A stretch of DNA of 64,000 nt from Paraburkholderia tropica (GCF_900109265.1 NZ_FNZM01000001.1:124001-188000), one strand, 5' to 3'. Shown: positions 43,402 to 53,038, counted from the stretch's first letter. The notes: generated by a model not told the origin, from the letters alone. Made by a program: numbers and translations.

Positions 43402-45051
43402 ATGCGCAACAATCAACCCGTCACGCAGCAGGAGTTCGACTATCCTGCTTCGCAGATGCTTGTCTCGGCCACCGACCTCAAAGGCCGCATCCAGTATTGC
43501 AATCCCGCTTTCGTTGCCGTTTCGGGTTTTACGAAAGATGAGCTGATCGGCAAGCCGCACAACATCATCCGCCATCCCGACATGCCAGCCGAGGCGTTCG
43601 CCGACCTGTGGGAGACCGTTAAAGCCGGCCGGCCCTGGACCGCGCTCGTCAAGAACCGCCGCAAGTCCGGCGACCACTACTGGGTGCGCGCGAACGTGAC
43701 GCCCGTGTCCGAGCAAGGCACCGTGGTCGGCTATCTGAGCGTGCGCGTGAAGCCCACGCGCGACGAAGTGCGCGACGCCGAAGCGCTCTATGCGCAGATG
43801 CGCGAGGGCCGTCTGCGCGGCGTGCGTCTGCTGCACGGCGAGCTCGCGCGCACCGGCTTCATCGGCGCGGTGAAGTCGGTGATGCGTCTGCCGATCGCCA
43901 CGCGCATCGCCATTGGTTACGCGCTCGTGCCCGCCGCGCTCGCCGCCGCGGGTTTCGCGGCGTATCAAGGTCTGCCGCCCACGCCGTTCTGGTGCGCATT
44001 CGGCGCGGCCGCCGTGTGCAGCGTCGCGGCCTGGCGTCTCTCGACGCGTCATCTCGGCGAGCCGCTCGCGCAGATGTCGGCGGCCTCCACGCGCATGGCC
44101 GCGGGCGACCTCACCGCCACGCTCGCGATCGCATCGAAGGACGATCTCGGCGACGTGCTGCAGGCGCTCAACCAGCTTCAGGCCAATCTCACGGCCATCG
44201 TCTGCGACGTGCGCTCGCAGATCGACGGCATGCTCGACGCCGCGCACGAAATCTCGACCGGCAATCTCGACCTCTCGCGCCGCACCGAATTGCAGGCCGC
44301 CTCGCTCGAAGAAACCGCCGCCACGATGGATCAGTTGACGACCACCGTGCAGGCCAACGCGGAAGCCAGCACGCGCGCGCTCGATCTCGCGCGCGAAGCG
44401 CAGGAAGCGGCCGCCGAAGGCGGTTCGATCGCGGGCCGCATGGAACGCACGATGTCGGGCATCACCGACGCCTCGAAGCGTATCGCCGACATCACCGGCG
44501 TGATCGACGGCATCGCGTTCCAGACCAACATCCTCGCGCTCAACGCGGCCGTCGAGGCGGCGCGCGCGGGCGAGGCGGGCCGCTCGTTCGCCGTCGTCGC
44601 GGGCGAGGTGCGCATGCTCGCCCAGCGTTGCGCGGCATCGGCGAAGGAAATCAAGCAGGTCGTCGATGCGAGCGTCCACGAGATCGCGCGCGGCACCGAG
44701 CTGGTCGGCCACACGACTTCGCAGATGCGCGCCATCGACGAAGCCGTGAGCCGCGTGCAATCGATCATCGTCGAAGTCGCGAACGCGAGCGGCGAGCAGG
44801 CCGAGGGCATCCGCCAGGTCAACCAGGCGGTCGCGCATCTGGACAGCGCGACGCAGCAGAACGCCGCGCTCGTCGAGCAGGCCGCCGCTACGGCGCAGCG
44901 CCTCGCCGAACAGGCCGACGTGCTCGACGAAGCCGTGCGCCTCTTCACGGTCGCGGGCAGCCAGTCGACCTTGACCACCGCGGCGGCGCGCAACAACGCG
45001 CAGCGGCCGGTCCACGCCCGCACGCTGGAGGACGAAGCCGTCGAGGTGTGA
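43402..45051 (+). CDS. PAS-domain methyl-accepting chemotaxis protein (Aer-like)
   Basis: The 549-residue receptor has a cytoplasmic PAS domain at about 18-125 ([33 protein letters not shown], as in Aer), two closely spaced transmembrane segments (about 165-208) with almost no periplasmic loop, a HAMP region and a full MCP signalling hairpin ([20 protein letters not shown]). The layout is that of energy/redox taxis receptors that bind FAD in the PAS domain. GGAAGGAA precedes the ATG. It has no adjacent che genes and would feed the main chemotaxis pathway. Confidence 0.94.
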   Translation: MRNNQPVTQQEFDYPASQMLVSATDLKGRIQYCNPAFVAVSGFTKDELIGKPHNIIRHPDMPAEAFADLWETVKAGRPWTALVKNRRKSGDHYWVRANVTPVSEQGTVVGYLSVRVKPTRDEVRDAEALYAQMREGRLRGVRLLHGELARTGFIGAVKSVMRLPIATRIAIGYALVPAALAAAGFAAYQGLPPTPFWCAFGAAAVCSVAAWRLSTRHLGEPLAQMSAASTRMAAGDLTATLAIASKDDLGDVLQALNQLQANLTAIVCDVRSQIDGMLDAAHEISTGNLDLSRRTELQAASLEETAATMDQLTTTVQANAEASTRALDLAREAQEAAAEGGSIAGRMERTMSGITDASKRIADITGVIDGIAFQTNILALNAAVEAARAGEAGRSFAVVAGEVRMLAQRCAASAKEIKQVVDASVHEIARGTELVGHTTSQMRAIDEAVSRVQSIIVEVANASGEQAEGIRQVNQAVAHLDSATQQNAALVEQAAATAQRLAEQADVLDEAVRLFTVAGSQSTLTTAAARNNAQRPVHARTLEDEAVEV

Positions 45052-45626
45052 GCGCGGAGCGGGCGCCGCCTGTCGCCGATCTCGCGCAACGCGCGCGTAC
45101 CGTAATTCGCATGCGCGCTTGCGGATCGATCACGCAACAGGCAAACGCAGATTGTTCAGATAGATCGGCATTAGTCCCATCTCGACAGCGCATGCGCCAC
45201 GCCTCACACTGAACTTGTCAGCGCTCACCCAGTGGGTGTCTGATCCGAGTAACAACGGCGTTTCAACGGCTCGCCCGGCCTCTACCGGGCGAGCCGTTTT
45301 TTCTTGCCCGCATGGCGGGGACGCTCGCGAGCCGGTAGAGCCGCATTGCGTCATAACCATGACAATGCCGTGCGCCGCAATACGTGCCGCATCCACCGTT
45401 GCAAGACGCGCAAAAATGCGTGAAAACCCGCGCAGTCGCGTTACACTCACCAGACGGCAGGGAGGCGAGCGCGCTTGTGTGCGCCCGCGCTCACTCGGTC
45501 GAGACGCCGCGCGACCGAGACCGTACAATGAACTGGCCACGTATCGCACGTCGCCCGCGTACCACGTAACTGGCTCGACCACGCTTCGACCACAGTTCGA
45601 CCACCCAACGCACGAGGACAACATCA
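45052..45626. other. Gap after the PAS-MCP gene
   Basis: This 575-base gap contains the terminator at 45265-45302 and a small CACCC-AGT-GGGTG hairpin at about 45226. Downstream of the terminator the sequence is ordinary GC-rich leader for the 81-residue gene. No convincing reading frame is seen. Confidence 0.5.
45265..45302 (+). terminator. Rho-independent terminator
   Basis: A perfect 14-bp GC-rich stem (45265-45278 with 45285-45298) with a 6-base loop runs into six Ts. It lies 213 bases past the receptor stop, far for a simple gene end, leaving room for a long 3' untranslated region or a small RNA. Confidence 0.9.
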
Positions 45627-45872
45627 ATGCGCATGACCGGGTCTTCTGGAACCATGACCCTGCTCACCGAGCATGACGAAGCCACCGGACGCGAGCTGCG
45701 TTCGCTGCGCCTCGAATCGGCGGCCGACGGCAAGAGTCTTTTGCTGATCGAAGTCGACGAGCGCAAGGCAGGTATCCACCGCGAAGTGCGTTACGAGATC
45801 ACGCCCGCGGAGCTGATTGCGGCCATCCGCGCGCAAGGCGCCGAGATACCCGGGGAATCGCATAACCGGTAA
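45627..45872 (+). CDS. Small hypothetical protein (81 residues)
   Basis: The product is soluble, acidic and without signal peptide or membrane segment. It looks like a compact alpha/beta domain: alternating strands (SLRLESAADGKSLLLIEVDE) followed by helix (TPAELIAAIRAQG). Codon third positions are strongly GC, as in real genes here, and AGGAC lies upstream. I do not recognise a family. It stands alone, ahead of the DedA-rhodanese gene by 344 bases. Confidence 0.7.
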   Translation: MRMTGSSGTMTLLTEHDEATGRELRSLRLESAADGKSLLLIEVDERKAGIHREVRYEITPAELIAAIRAQGAEIPGESHNR

Positions 45873-46216
45873 GCCGGAAAGTCGGTCTATCACGGGCGTT
45901 TCGCCCTCGCCCACCGGCGCGTTCGCGCGGCGTCGTGGGCACGACGCGCGTCGGGTTTCCGTCGCGCGTTTTCGTTTGGCGGGCCGACGTTTGATCGACA
46001 GTTAAGTCGATGTTTAAGCCGATGTTTGATGCATCGTCTCGCGCGTACAACGCAGCATTCGGCGCGCCGCCGGTTAAACGCACCCGAACCGCATTCGGCG
46101 TATGCTTTGGCGCTCGCTTGCACGCCTTCGAAATGCGTCCATAATCGTTACGTTACCCTTCCCATTGCGCCGCTCCGGCCCCACCGGCGCGGCATTCAGG
46201 CGACGGAAGTAAGCCG
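45873..46216. other. Gap before the DedA-rhodanese gene
   Basis: This 344-base gap has no credible reading frame. It holds a weak direct repeat (GTCGATGTTTAA and GCCGATGTTTGA near 46008-46033) in a locally AT-richer stretch that may be part of a promoter. Confidence 0.4.
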
Positions 46217-47206
46217 ATGCTACATGACCTGATCGCGCAGTACGGGCCTGCGCTCGTGTTTCTGAACGTGCTCGCCGGCTCGCTCGGCTTGCCCGTGCCC
46301 GCCATGCCCGCGCTCGTCCTGTTCGGCGCGATGGCCGCCATGCATCCCGGCTCGGTTGGCCAGCAGGTCGCGCCGGTGCTCGGGCTCTCGATCGTCGCCA
46401 TGCTGATCGGCGACAGCGTCTGGTTCCTCGCCGGCCGTCTCTACGGCGGCAACACGCTCAAGACGCTCTGCAAGCTCTCGCTCTCGCGCGACACCTGCGT
46501 AAAAAAGACCGAACGCTTCTTTGGCCGCTGGGGCGTGCGCGTGCTCGCCATCGCCAAGTTCGTGCCGGGGCTGTCGCTCGTCTCGGTGCCGCTGGCCGGT
46601 GCGATGGGCACGCCGTATCGACAGTTTCTGGGTTTCGACGGCATTGGCGCCGCGCTCTGGTCGGGCACCGGTCTGCTGATCGGCGTGCTGTTCGCACCGC
46701 AGATCGACATGATGCTCGCCGGCGCGAGCCGCCTCGGCCGTTTCGCGGCGGTCGTCGTGCTGGTCCTGCTGCTGCTCTACGCGATGTACCGCTGGACGCG
46801 CCGCCGCCAGCTCATCAAGAAGCTCGCGAACGCGCGCATCACCGTGGACGACCTCTATCGCGCGATGGCGAACAAGCCGCCGCCCGTGGTGTTCGACATT
46901 CGCTCGGAGGAAAAGCGCAAGCTCGATCCGTTCATCATTCCGGGCGCGCTGTTCGCCGACGAGCGTCAGCTCGAAGAGATTCTGAGCCGGTATCCGCGCG
47001 AGCAGAAGCTCGTGATCTACTGCTCATGCCCCAATGAAATTTCCGCGGCCTGGATGGCGAAGAAGCTCGTCGAGGCCGGTTTCGTCGACGTAGTGCCGCT
47101 GCTCGGCGGCCTCGACGCCTGGCGCGACGCAGGCCGCACGCTCGAATCGCTGCCCATGGCGCCGCATCCCGAGGTTCCGGTCAGCATCACGCCGAAAGCG
47201 ATCTGA
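46217..47206 (+). CDS. DedA-family membrane protein fused to a rhodanese domain
   Basis: The 329-residue protein has a DedA/SNARE-associated domain (residues 1-195) with membrane-embedded helices and the family stretch GRWGVRVLAIAKFVPGLSLV, then a cytoplasmic rhodanese domain (about 215-315) with VVFDIRSEEKRKLDPFIIPGA and a catalytic-site loop YCSCPNEISAAWMA. The first Cys is in the position of the persulfide-forming cysteine. DedA proteins act in lipid carrier recycling and pH homeostasis; the rhodanese suggests sulfur or redox coupling. GGAAG precedes the ATG. Confidence 0.92.
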   Translation: MLHDLIAQYGPALVFLNVLAGSLGLPVPAMPALVLFGAMAAMHPGSVGQQVAPVLGLSIVAMLIGDSVWFLAGRLYGGNTLKTLCKLSLSRDTCVKKTERFFGRWGVRVLAIAKFVPGLSLVSVPLAGAMGTPYRQFLGFDGIGAALWSGTGLLIGVLFAPQIDMMLAGASRLGRFAAVVVLVLLLLYAMYRWTRRRQLIKKLANARITVDDLYRAMANKPPPVVFDIRSEEKRKLDPFIIPGALFADERQLEEILSRYPREQKLVIYCSCPNEISAAWMAKKLVEAGFVDVVPLLGGLDAWRDAGRTLESLPMAPHPEVPVSITPKAI

Positions 47207-47317
47207 TTCACGCGATTCACGCGTTCTTTCCCGCGCGCATCCGGTCCGCTTTCTGTCTGCATCGTGTCCGTTTCGCGCGCGGCGCCGCGGCATCGCGCGC
47301 ACGAGGAGAAACGCCTG

Positions 47318-49105
47318 ATGGGCTCACTTGCCACCGAGCCGCCTCGCTACGAGGCTGCGCCGTCCACGCCTGAATCCGCCTCGCATTCCACGCTGTCCGA
47401 CACCCAGCCGCAACCCGCCGAGGCGCCGTTCTCGACGCTCGCGACGCGGCGTCACCAGATGTTCCCCGAACTGACCGAAGACGAAATCAAGCGCCTTTCG
47501 CGTTTCGGCGAGCAACGGCATTGGGAAGCCGGCGAACTGCTGTTCCACACCGGCGACACCGGCCCCGGCATGTTCGTGCTGCTCTCGGGTTCGGTGAAGG
47601 TGTTCCAGCGCGACGGTCTGGGCCGCGAACGGCTGATCGTCGAGCACGGGCGCGGCCATTTTCTCGCCGAAGTCGGCCAGCTCTCGGGCGGCCCGGCGCT
47701 GGTGGACGGCATCGCGCTCGAACCCGTCGATGCGGTCCTGATTCCACCCGAGCGTCTGCGCGCGGCCATCGTCGCCGAAGCCGAGCTGGGCGAGCGCATC
47801 GTGCGCGCGCTGATCCTGCGCCGCGTCTCGCTGATCGAAAAAGGTGCGGGCGGCCCGATCCTCGTCGGCAAGCACGACGACCCCGCGATGCTCTCGCTGC
47901 AAGGCTTCCTCTCGCGCAACGGCCATCCGTATTCGGTGCTCGACGAGCGCGACGAAAGCAGCATGATCTGCGTGATCGAGCGCTTCGCGGCGCGCTGCGA
48001 AGACCTGCCGCTCGTGATCTGCCCCGACGGCTCGGTGCTGCGCCATCCGTCCGCGCCCGAACTCGCGACCTGCCTCGGCCTGCTGCCCGAACTGAACGGC
48101 GAACGCGTCTACGACGTGGCCGTGGTCGGCGCGGGTCCGGCGGGACTGGCGACGGCGGTGTACGCCGCGTCCGAAGGGCTTTCGGTGATCGTGCTCGATT
48201 CGCGCGCGCCGGGCGGCCAGGCGGGCGCGAGTTCGCGCATCGAAAACTATCTGGGCTTTCCGACCGGCATTTCGGGCCAGGCGCTCGCGGGCCGCGCGTT
48301 CGTGCAGGCGCAGAAGTTCGGCGCGCACGTGGCGATTCCGGTCAGCGTGAAAAAGCTCCATTGCGACGAGCAGCCGCGCCGCCTCGAAACCTGCAGCGGC
48401 GACGTGCGCGCGCGCAGCGTGGTGATCGCGAGCGGCGCGATCTACCGCCGCCCGACCATCGCCGGACTCGATCGCTACACGGGGCGCGGCGTCTACTACT
48501 GGGCCTCGCCGGTCGAAGCGAAGCTCTGCAAGCACGAAAACGTCGTGCTGGTCGGCGGCGGCAATTCGGCGGGCCAGGCGATCGTCTATCTCTCCACGCA
48601 CGCGCGCCAGATCGACGTGCTGATCCGCAAGGCCGGTTTCGAATCGACGATGTCGCGCTATCTGATCGACCGCATCGCCTCGCTGCCGAACGTGAACGTG
48701 CATCCGCTCAGCGAGATCGGTGCGCTCGACGAGGACGAAGCCGGGCTCGCCGCGATCCGCCTGAAGTCGGCGTGTCCTGCGGGCGTCGACCACTTCGACG
48801 CGCGCCATCTGTTCCTCTTCACGGGCGCCGATCCGAACACGAACTGGCTGCAGGATTGCGGCGTGGCGCTCGATGCCAACGGCTTCGTGCTGACCGGCGC
48901 GGGCGACGAATCGTGCAGCCTCGCGACCTCGGTCGAAGGCGTCTACGCGATCGGCGACGCGCGCGCGGGCTCGACCAAGCGCGTCGCGGCCGCCGTGGGC
49001 GAAGGCGCGGCCGTGGTCGCGCAGATCCACCAGATGCTGGGCGCCGCGCCTGCGCCGAACGCGAGCGTCACGCCCGTGGCGGCGATGGCGGGCCTGCATG
49101 CGTGA
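47318..49105 (+). CDS. cNMP-binding domain fused to FAD-dependent (thioredoxin reductase-like) oxidoreductase
   Basis: The 595-residue protein starts after GAGGAGA. Residues about 45-160 are a cyclic nucleotide-binding domain (RHWEAGELLFHTGDTGPGMF; GHFLAEVGQLSGG), 165-260 an intermediate thioredoxin-like fold, and 265-580 a thioredoxin reductase-type flavoprotein (VAVVGAGPAGLATAVYA; NVVLVGGGNSAGQA; YAIGDARAGSTKR). The redox-active CxxC of thioredoxin reductase is absent, so electrons must go to another acceptor. The next gene overlaps by 8 bases. Confidence 0.92.
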   Translation: MGSLATEPPRYEAAPSTPESASHSTLSDTQPQPAEAPFSTLATRRHQMFPELTEDEIKRLSRFGEQRHWEAGELLFHTGDTGPGMFVLLSGSVKVFQRDGLGRERLIVEHGRGHFLAEVGQLSGGPALVDGIALEPVDAVLIPPERLRAAIVAEAELGERIVRALILRRVSLIEKGAGGPILVGKHDDPAMLSLQGFLSRNGHPYSVLDERDESSMICVIERFAARCEDLPLVICPDGSVLRHPSAPELATCLGLLPELNGERVYDVAVVGAGPAGLATAVYAASEGLSVIVLDSRAPGGQAGASSRIENYLGFPTGISGQALAGRAFVQAQKFGAHVAIPVSVKKLHCDEQPRRLETCSGDVRARSVVIASGAIYRRPTIAGLDRYTGRGVYYWASPVEAKLCKHENVVLVGGGNSAGQAIVYLSTHARQIDVLIRKAGFESTMSRYLIDRIASLPNVNVHPLSEIGALDEDEAGLAAIRLKSACPAGVDHFDARHLFLFTGADPNTNWLQDCGVALDANGFVLTGAGDESCSLATSVEGVYAIGDARAGSTKRVAAAVGEGAAVVAQIHQMLGAAPAPNASVTPVAAMAGLHA

Positions 49106-50369
49106 CGAAGACGGCTGCGATACCGCAAACGCGCCGGATGCGCCCGTCGCGAGCGGCGGCCTGACGCTGCCGCTCGCCGCCGTGCGCACGTTGCATCTCG
49201 CGGCGCAGGGTCTGCTCGCGCCGCCGCGCCGCAAAGCCACCCAAGACGACGTGCTCGACGCGATCCGCCGCATGGCGCAATTGCAGATCGACACGATCCA
49301 CGTGGTCGCGCGCAGTCCGTATTTCGTGCTGTTCAGCCGCGTGGGCGCGTACGATCCGCGCTGGCTCGACGCGCATCTCGCCGAAGGGCGGCTGTTCGAA
49401 TACTGGGCGCACGAGGCCTGTTTCGTGCCGATCGAAGACTACGGGCTGCTGCGTCATCGCATGCTCGACCCGTCGGATATGGGCTGGAAATACGCGGGCG
49501 AATGGCACGCGAAGCATCGGCGCGAGATCGACGCGCTGCTCGAACGCATTCGTGCGAGCGGCCCGGTGCGTTCCGCCGATTTCGCGCGCGCGGCGGGCGA
49601 AAAAAACGACGGCTGGTGGGACTGGAAACCGGAGAAGCGCCACCTCGAAGTGCTGTTCGCCATCGGCGCGCTGATGGTGGCCGAGCGGCGCAATTTCCAG
49701 CGCGTCTACGACCTGACCGAGCGCGTGCTGCCGCATTGGCGCGACGCGCGCGACCTGCCCTCGCGCGCCGACGCCGAACGCGCGCTGCTGCTGCGCACCT
49801 GCAAGGCGCTGGGCGCGATCCGCGCCGACTGGGCCGCCGACTATTACCGCCTGCCACGTCGCCCGTACACCGAAGCGCTGCACGCGCTCGCCGACGCGGG
49901 CGAACTCGTGCCCGTGCGCGTGGAAGGCTGGAAGCACGACGCGTTCGTGCACCGCGATTACGCGACGTTCGCCGGCGACGCCGCAAATGGCGCGCTCGCC
50001 TCGACGGTCACCACGCTGCTCTCGCCCTTCGATCCCGTGGTGTGGGACCGCAAGCGCGCGGTAGCGCTGTTCGACTTCGATTACGCGATCGAATGCTACG
50101 TGCCCGCGCACAAGCGCAAGTACGGTTATTTCGTACTACCGATATTAAATCGCGGCAAGCTTGTCGGACGCGTCGATGCGAAGGCGCATCGCACGCAAGG
50201 CATATTCGAGGTGAAGTCGCTGCATCTGGAACCGGGCGTGCGCACGAGCGGCCGTCTCGTGACCGACTTGCGCCGTGCGCTACAGCGTTGCGCCGACTGG
50301 CACGGCACGCCGGAGTTGAAGATCGGCGACGCGCCAGGCGAACTGGCCGCGGCGCTGCTCGCCGAGTGA
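49098..50369 (+). CDS. YcaQ-type DNA glycosylase / winged-helix protein
   Basis: The 423-residue protein matches the HTH_42/YcaQ family of DNA glycosylases that unhook interstrand crosslinks. The Q-phi-D catalytic motif is seen as Gln63-Ile-Asp65 in RMAQLQIDTIHVVARSPYFV, and the family sequences FEYWAHEACFVP and LLSPFDPVVWDRKRA are present. The ATG overlaps the preceding oxidoreductase gene by 8 bases, so the two are coupled. A joint stress or DNA damage role is inference. Confidence 0.92.
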   Translation: MRDEDGCDTANAPDAPVASGGLTLPLAAVRTLHLAAQGLLAPPRRKATQDDVLDAIRRMAQLQIDTIHVVARSPYFVLFSRVGAYDPRWLDAHLAEGRLFEYWAHEACFVPIEDYGLLRHRMLDPSDMGWKYAGEWHAKHRREIDALLERIRASGPVRSADFARAAGEKNDGWWDWKPEKRHLEVLFAIGALMVAERRNFQRVYDLTERVLPHWRDARDLPSRADAERALLLRTCKALGAIRADWAADYYRLPRRPYTEALHALADAGELVPVRVEGWKHDAFVHRDYATFAGDAANGALASTVTTLLSPFDPVVWDRKRAVALFDFDYAIECYVPAHKRKYGYFVLPILNRGKLVGRVDAKAHRTQGIFEVKSLHLEPGVRTSGRLVTDLRRALQRCADWHGTPELKIGDAPGELAAALLAE

Positions 50370-50418
50370 TGCTTGACGCAAGCGACGCAAGCGCGAAATT
50401 GCGCGAGTGCCGCCTGCG

Positions 50419-50694
50419 TCAGCGCTCGATTTTCACGCGCAATTCGCGCGCCGCTTCGAGCAGGCCGACATAGCCCGAGCGGGCATGTTCGGGCAGATCC
50501 GGGTCGCCCACCAGCGCGCCCAGCGTTTCGATCAGGCTGTACACGAGGCCCTTGGCCGCGCCTGCCGCGATATTGCCGCTCCGCACGCCTTCGTCGACGT
50601 GCGAGAACGCCGCGTTCAGATGTTCCAGATCGGGTTGCGGCGTGGCCCCGGAGGGCGTTTGAGCGTCATGCTTTTGCGTGTCGTCGCTCGTCAT
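50419..50694 (-). CDS. Small hypothetical protein (91 residues)
   Basis: The product has a disordered acidic start (MTSDDTQKHDAQTPSG) and a helical C-terminal half (LEHLNAAFSHVDEGVRSGNI; LVYSLIETLGALVGDP). It is soluble and has no known motif. GAGGAA lies 12 bases before the ATG. It is convergent with the YcaQ-type gene. Codon use is normal for the window. I do not recognise its family. Confidence 0.7.
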   Translation of the reverse strand: MTSDDTQKHDAQTPSGATPQPDLEHLNAAFSHVDEGVRSGNIAAGAAKGLVYSLIETLGALVGDPDLPEHARSGYVGLLEAARELRVKIER

Positions 50695-51316
50695 GATGAA
50701 CAGGTTCCTCTTGCTGAAACGAAATCGAAAGAATGGCTTAATGCAGTTATATACCCATCGCGTGCAGCCGTCCAATGGGCACCCCGTGACCGCCCGGGCG
50801 TCGCGCAGGCGGCTCCCGAATCTTCTCACCTTTGGGCGACGCACGGCGCGCAAGTCGGCAGGATGATTTGACGCCGTCGTGGCGCGTGGGCGCGAATAGC
50901 CCTTAAAAGCAGGCGTCGATAGATCGATCCGGTGTGCGCAGCCACGGTGCAGGATGCGCGTCTTGCCCGCTCGCCGCGCGGTATCGGCGTGCTCCCGCAA
51001 ACGCTCACCTTAACGCCTGCGATCGCCCGAAACGCCGTGAAGTCTGTCGCACGAAACGTGCCGCGTCCGTTTTCCGCCTGGCGTTGGAAACGCGTTTTAT
51101 CCCTTGTTTTAAGGCATAAAGCTTCTCCTCGACGACAACCGGCGTTGCGCGCCGCCAATCGAACGGTGCGCGTTTTCTGCGCTCCATGCTCACTCCCGGA
51201 AAGGCTCACCTTTCGCTGATTCACCTGGCTTGAACCCTGCCTGGACCCTGCTTGACGCCGCCGCCGCGCATCCGCAGACTGGGCGGACTCTTCCCACCGC
51301 CCTGCCCGTCCGCGCC
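50695..51316. other. Gap between the small gene and the methyltransferase gene
   Basis: This 622-base gap has mixed base composition. A basic 60-codon frame on the minus strand (51005-51187, start after GGGAGTGAGC) is the only small candidate gene, and it is weak. No terminator or palindrome stands out. Confidence 0.4.
51005..51187 (-). CDS. Possible small basic protein
   Basis: A frame of 60 residues starts with an ATG five bases after GGGAG. The product is very basic (MERRKRAPFDWRRATPVVVE at the N terminus) and has no recognised motif. Overlapping frames on both strands are of similar length, so it may be chance. Confidence 0.2.
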   Translation of the reverse strand: MERRKRAPFDWRRATPVVVEEKLYALKQGIKRVSNARRKTDAARFVRQTSRRFGRSQALR

Positions 51317-52120
51317 ATGAACCAGATCACGCCCTTCGTGCCCGACCGCTTCCGCAACGCCGCGCCGCATTATCTGATCGGCCGCCCCGCGTACTCGCCC
51401 GCGCTGATTCGCCGCGTCGCGCAACGCGCCGGCCTCGACGGCTCGCAGCGCCTGCTCGATCTCGGCTGCGGCCCCGGCCAGCTTTCGCTCGCCTTCGCAA
51501 GCTGGGTGGCGAGCGCCGTGGCCATCGATCCGGAACCGGCCATGCTCGAAGTCGCCGCGCAACTCGGCGCGGGCATCGCGCCCAATATCGACTATCGCCA
51601 GGGCAGTTCGTACGACCTCTCGCCGGACCTCGGCCGCTTTCATCTCGCGGTGATCGGCCGCGCGTTTCACTGGATGGATCGCGTCGATACGCTCGCGCGG
51701 CTCGACGCCTTGCTGGACACGCGCGGCGCGGTCGCGCTGTTCAACACCACGCATCTCGACGATCCGCAGCGCCCCTGGGCCGCGCAATACCGCGACCTGC
51801 TCGACCGCTACGCGAACACCGACGCCGCGCGCGAAATGCGCCGTTCCGCCGATTACGAAAGCCATACCGACGTGCTCGCGCGCTCGGCGTTCAACGCCAT
51901 CGAGCGGATCTCGGTCATCGAATATCGGCGCGTCAGCGCGGAGCAATTGAAGGCGCGGCCCTTGTCGATGTCGAGTCTCTCGCGCGAACGGCTCGGCGAC
52001 CAACTCGACGTGCTGCTCGCGGACATCGACACGCTCGTCGCCACGCAAGGCAGCGACGGCTGGCTGACCGAGCGCATCGAATCGAGCGCCACGTTCGCCA
52101 CGCGCGCCGAACTGAGCTGA
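51317..52120 (+). CDS. Class I SAM-dependent methyltransferase
   Basis: The 267-residue soluble protein has methyltransferase motif I (RLLDLGCGPGQLSLAFA) near residue 45, the acidic ribose-binding residue in AIDPEPAMLEVA and motif IV around AVIGRAFHWMDR. The pattern HWMD is typical of ubiE/BioC-like small-molecule methyltransferases of the type 11 group. The substrate is unknown. No clear ribosome site is seen, so the start is the least certain element. The thioredoxin-like gene follows 83 bases later. Confidence 0.9.
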   Translation: MNQITPFVPDRFRNAAPHYLIGRPAYSPALIRRVAQRAGLDGSQRLLDLGCGPGQLSLAFASWVASAVAIDPEPAMLEVAAQLGAGIAPNIDYRQGSSYDLSPDLGRFHLAVIGRAFHWMDRVDTLARLDALLDTRGAVALFNTTHLDDPQRPWAAQYRDLLDRYANTDAAREMRRSADYESHTDVLARSAFNAIERISVIEYRRVSAEQLKARPLSMSSLSRERLGDQLDVLLADIDTLVATQGSDGWLTERIESSATFATRAELS

Positions 52121-52203
52121 CGCCGCGCGGCCGATGCACGCCAGCGCGCGCGGCCCGGTTGCGGTATCGTATGACGATGCACGGACACGCCCCTGGAGAC
52201 GCG

Positions 52204-52515
52204 ATGAGCTATGCCACAAAAGCCCCCGCACGCAACGAGATCGACGCGCTGAGCGGCCCCGCCGTACTCGAATTCGGCACCGACTGGTGCGGCTATTGCC
52301 AGGGCGCGCAGCCCTTGATCGGCGACGCGTTCGCGAAGCACCCCGCCGTGCAGCGCATCCAGGTCGAAGACGGCCCGGGCCGCGCGCTCGGCCGCTCGTT
52401 TCGCGTGAAGCTCTGGCCCACGCTCATCTTCCTGCGCAACGGCGCGGAAGTCGCGCGCGTCGTGCGTCCGACCGACGCCGCCGAACTCGACGACGCTTTC
52501 GAAACGCTCGTCTGA
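52204..52515 (+). CDS. Thioredoxin-like protein
   Basis: The 103-residue cytosolic protein has the thioredoxin fold with active site WCGYC (Cys29 and Cys32) and the cis-proline in LWPTLIFLRNG. The WCGYC centre differs from the WCGPC of standard thioredoxin, which suggests a specialised reductant. GGAG lies 6 bases before the ATG. It converges on hpaR. Confidence 0.93.
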   Translation: MSYATKAPARNEIDALSGPAVLEFGTDWCGYCQGAQPLIGDAFAKHPAVQRIQVEDGPGRALGRSFRVKLWPTLIFLRNGAEVARVVRPTDAAELDDAFETLV

Positions 52516-52549
52516 ACCCCGGCCGTTCAGATCATTCCCCGCGCCGGGT

Positions 52550-52996
52550 TCATTCGAGCCCGGCCAGCAGATCGTCGATGGCGCGATAGACGCGCTCGAC
52601 CACTTCCGGCCCCACCTCCGCTTCAAGCGCCGCGTAGCGCGCCTCCAGTTCCTTCGAAATCGCCTTCACGAGCTGTTGGCTCTTTTTCGTGAGCGTAACG
52701 AGCACGCGCCGCTGATCGTCGGCGAAACGTTCCTTCGTCACGAGGCCGAGCGCCTCCATGCGCGCGAGCACGCCCGCCATGCTCGGGCTCGAAATCGTGC
52801 AGATATCGGAAATCTGCCGCGGCTCCAGCGGCCCGCTTTCGTTGAGCGCGCGAATCACGCGCCACTGCTGCTCGGTGAGTCCGTGCGCGGTGATCAGCGG
52901 ACGAAAGCGCTCCATCATCTTTTCGCGCGCACGCAGCAGCAGCATGGGCAGATTGCGATGCGCGACGCGCGTGGACAGGCGTGAGGAATCGGACAT
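52550..52996 (-). CDS. hpaR: HpaR, MarR-family repressor of homoprotocatechuate degradation
   Basis: The 148-residue MarR protein matches HpaR in length and sequence pattern (RNLPMLLLRAREKMMERFRP; HGLTEQQWRVIRAL; ISSPSMAGVLARMEALGLV). HpaR represses the hpa meta-cleavage operon and is released by 4-hydroxyphenylacetate or homoprotocatechuate. It is divergent from hpaG1, the standard arrangement. The palindrome at 53039-53051 in the shared promoter gap is a candidate operator. Confidence 0.93.
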   Translation of the reverse strand: MSDSSRLSTRVAHRNLPMLLLRAREKMMERFRPLITAHGLTEQQWRVIRALNESGPLEPRQISDICTISSPSMAGVLARMEALGLVTKERFADDQRRVLVTLTKKSQQLVKAISKELEARYAALEAEVGPEVVERVYRAIDDLLAGLE

Positions 52997-53038
52997 GGTG
53001 GCTTCGTTGAAGGCGCGGAATCGAAAAGTCGGAAAGTC

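Noticed and set aside
45130..45676. Overlapping frames of 153 and 165 codons on the two strands
   Set aside because: Both lack ribosome sites, span a strong terminator and have no domain-like composition.
50826..51224. A 132-codon minus-strand frame and a 95-codon plus-strand frame
   Set aside because: They overlap each other and the weak 60-codon candidate, have no motif, and codon third positions show no consistent bias.
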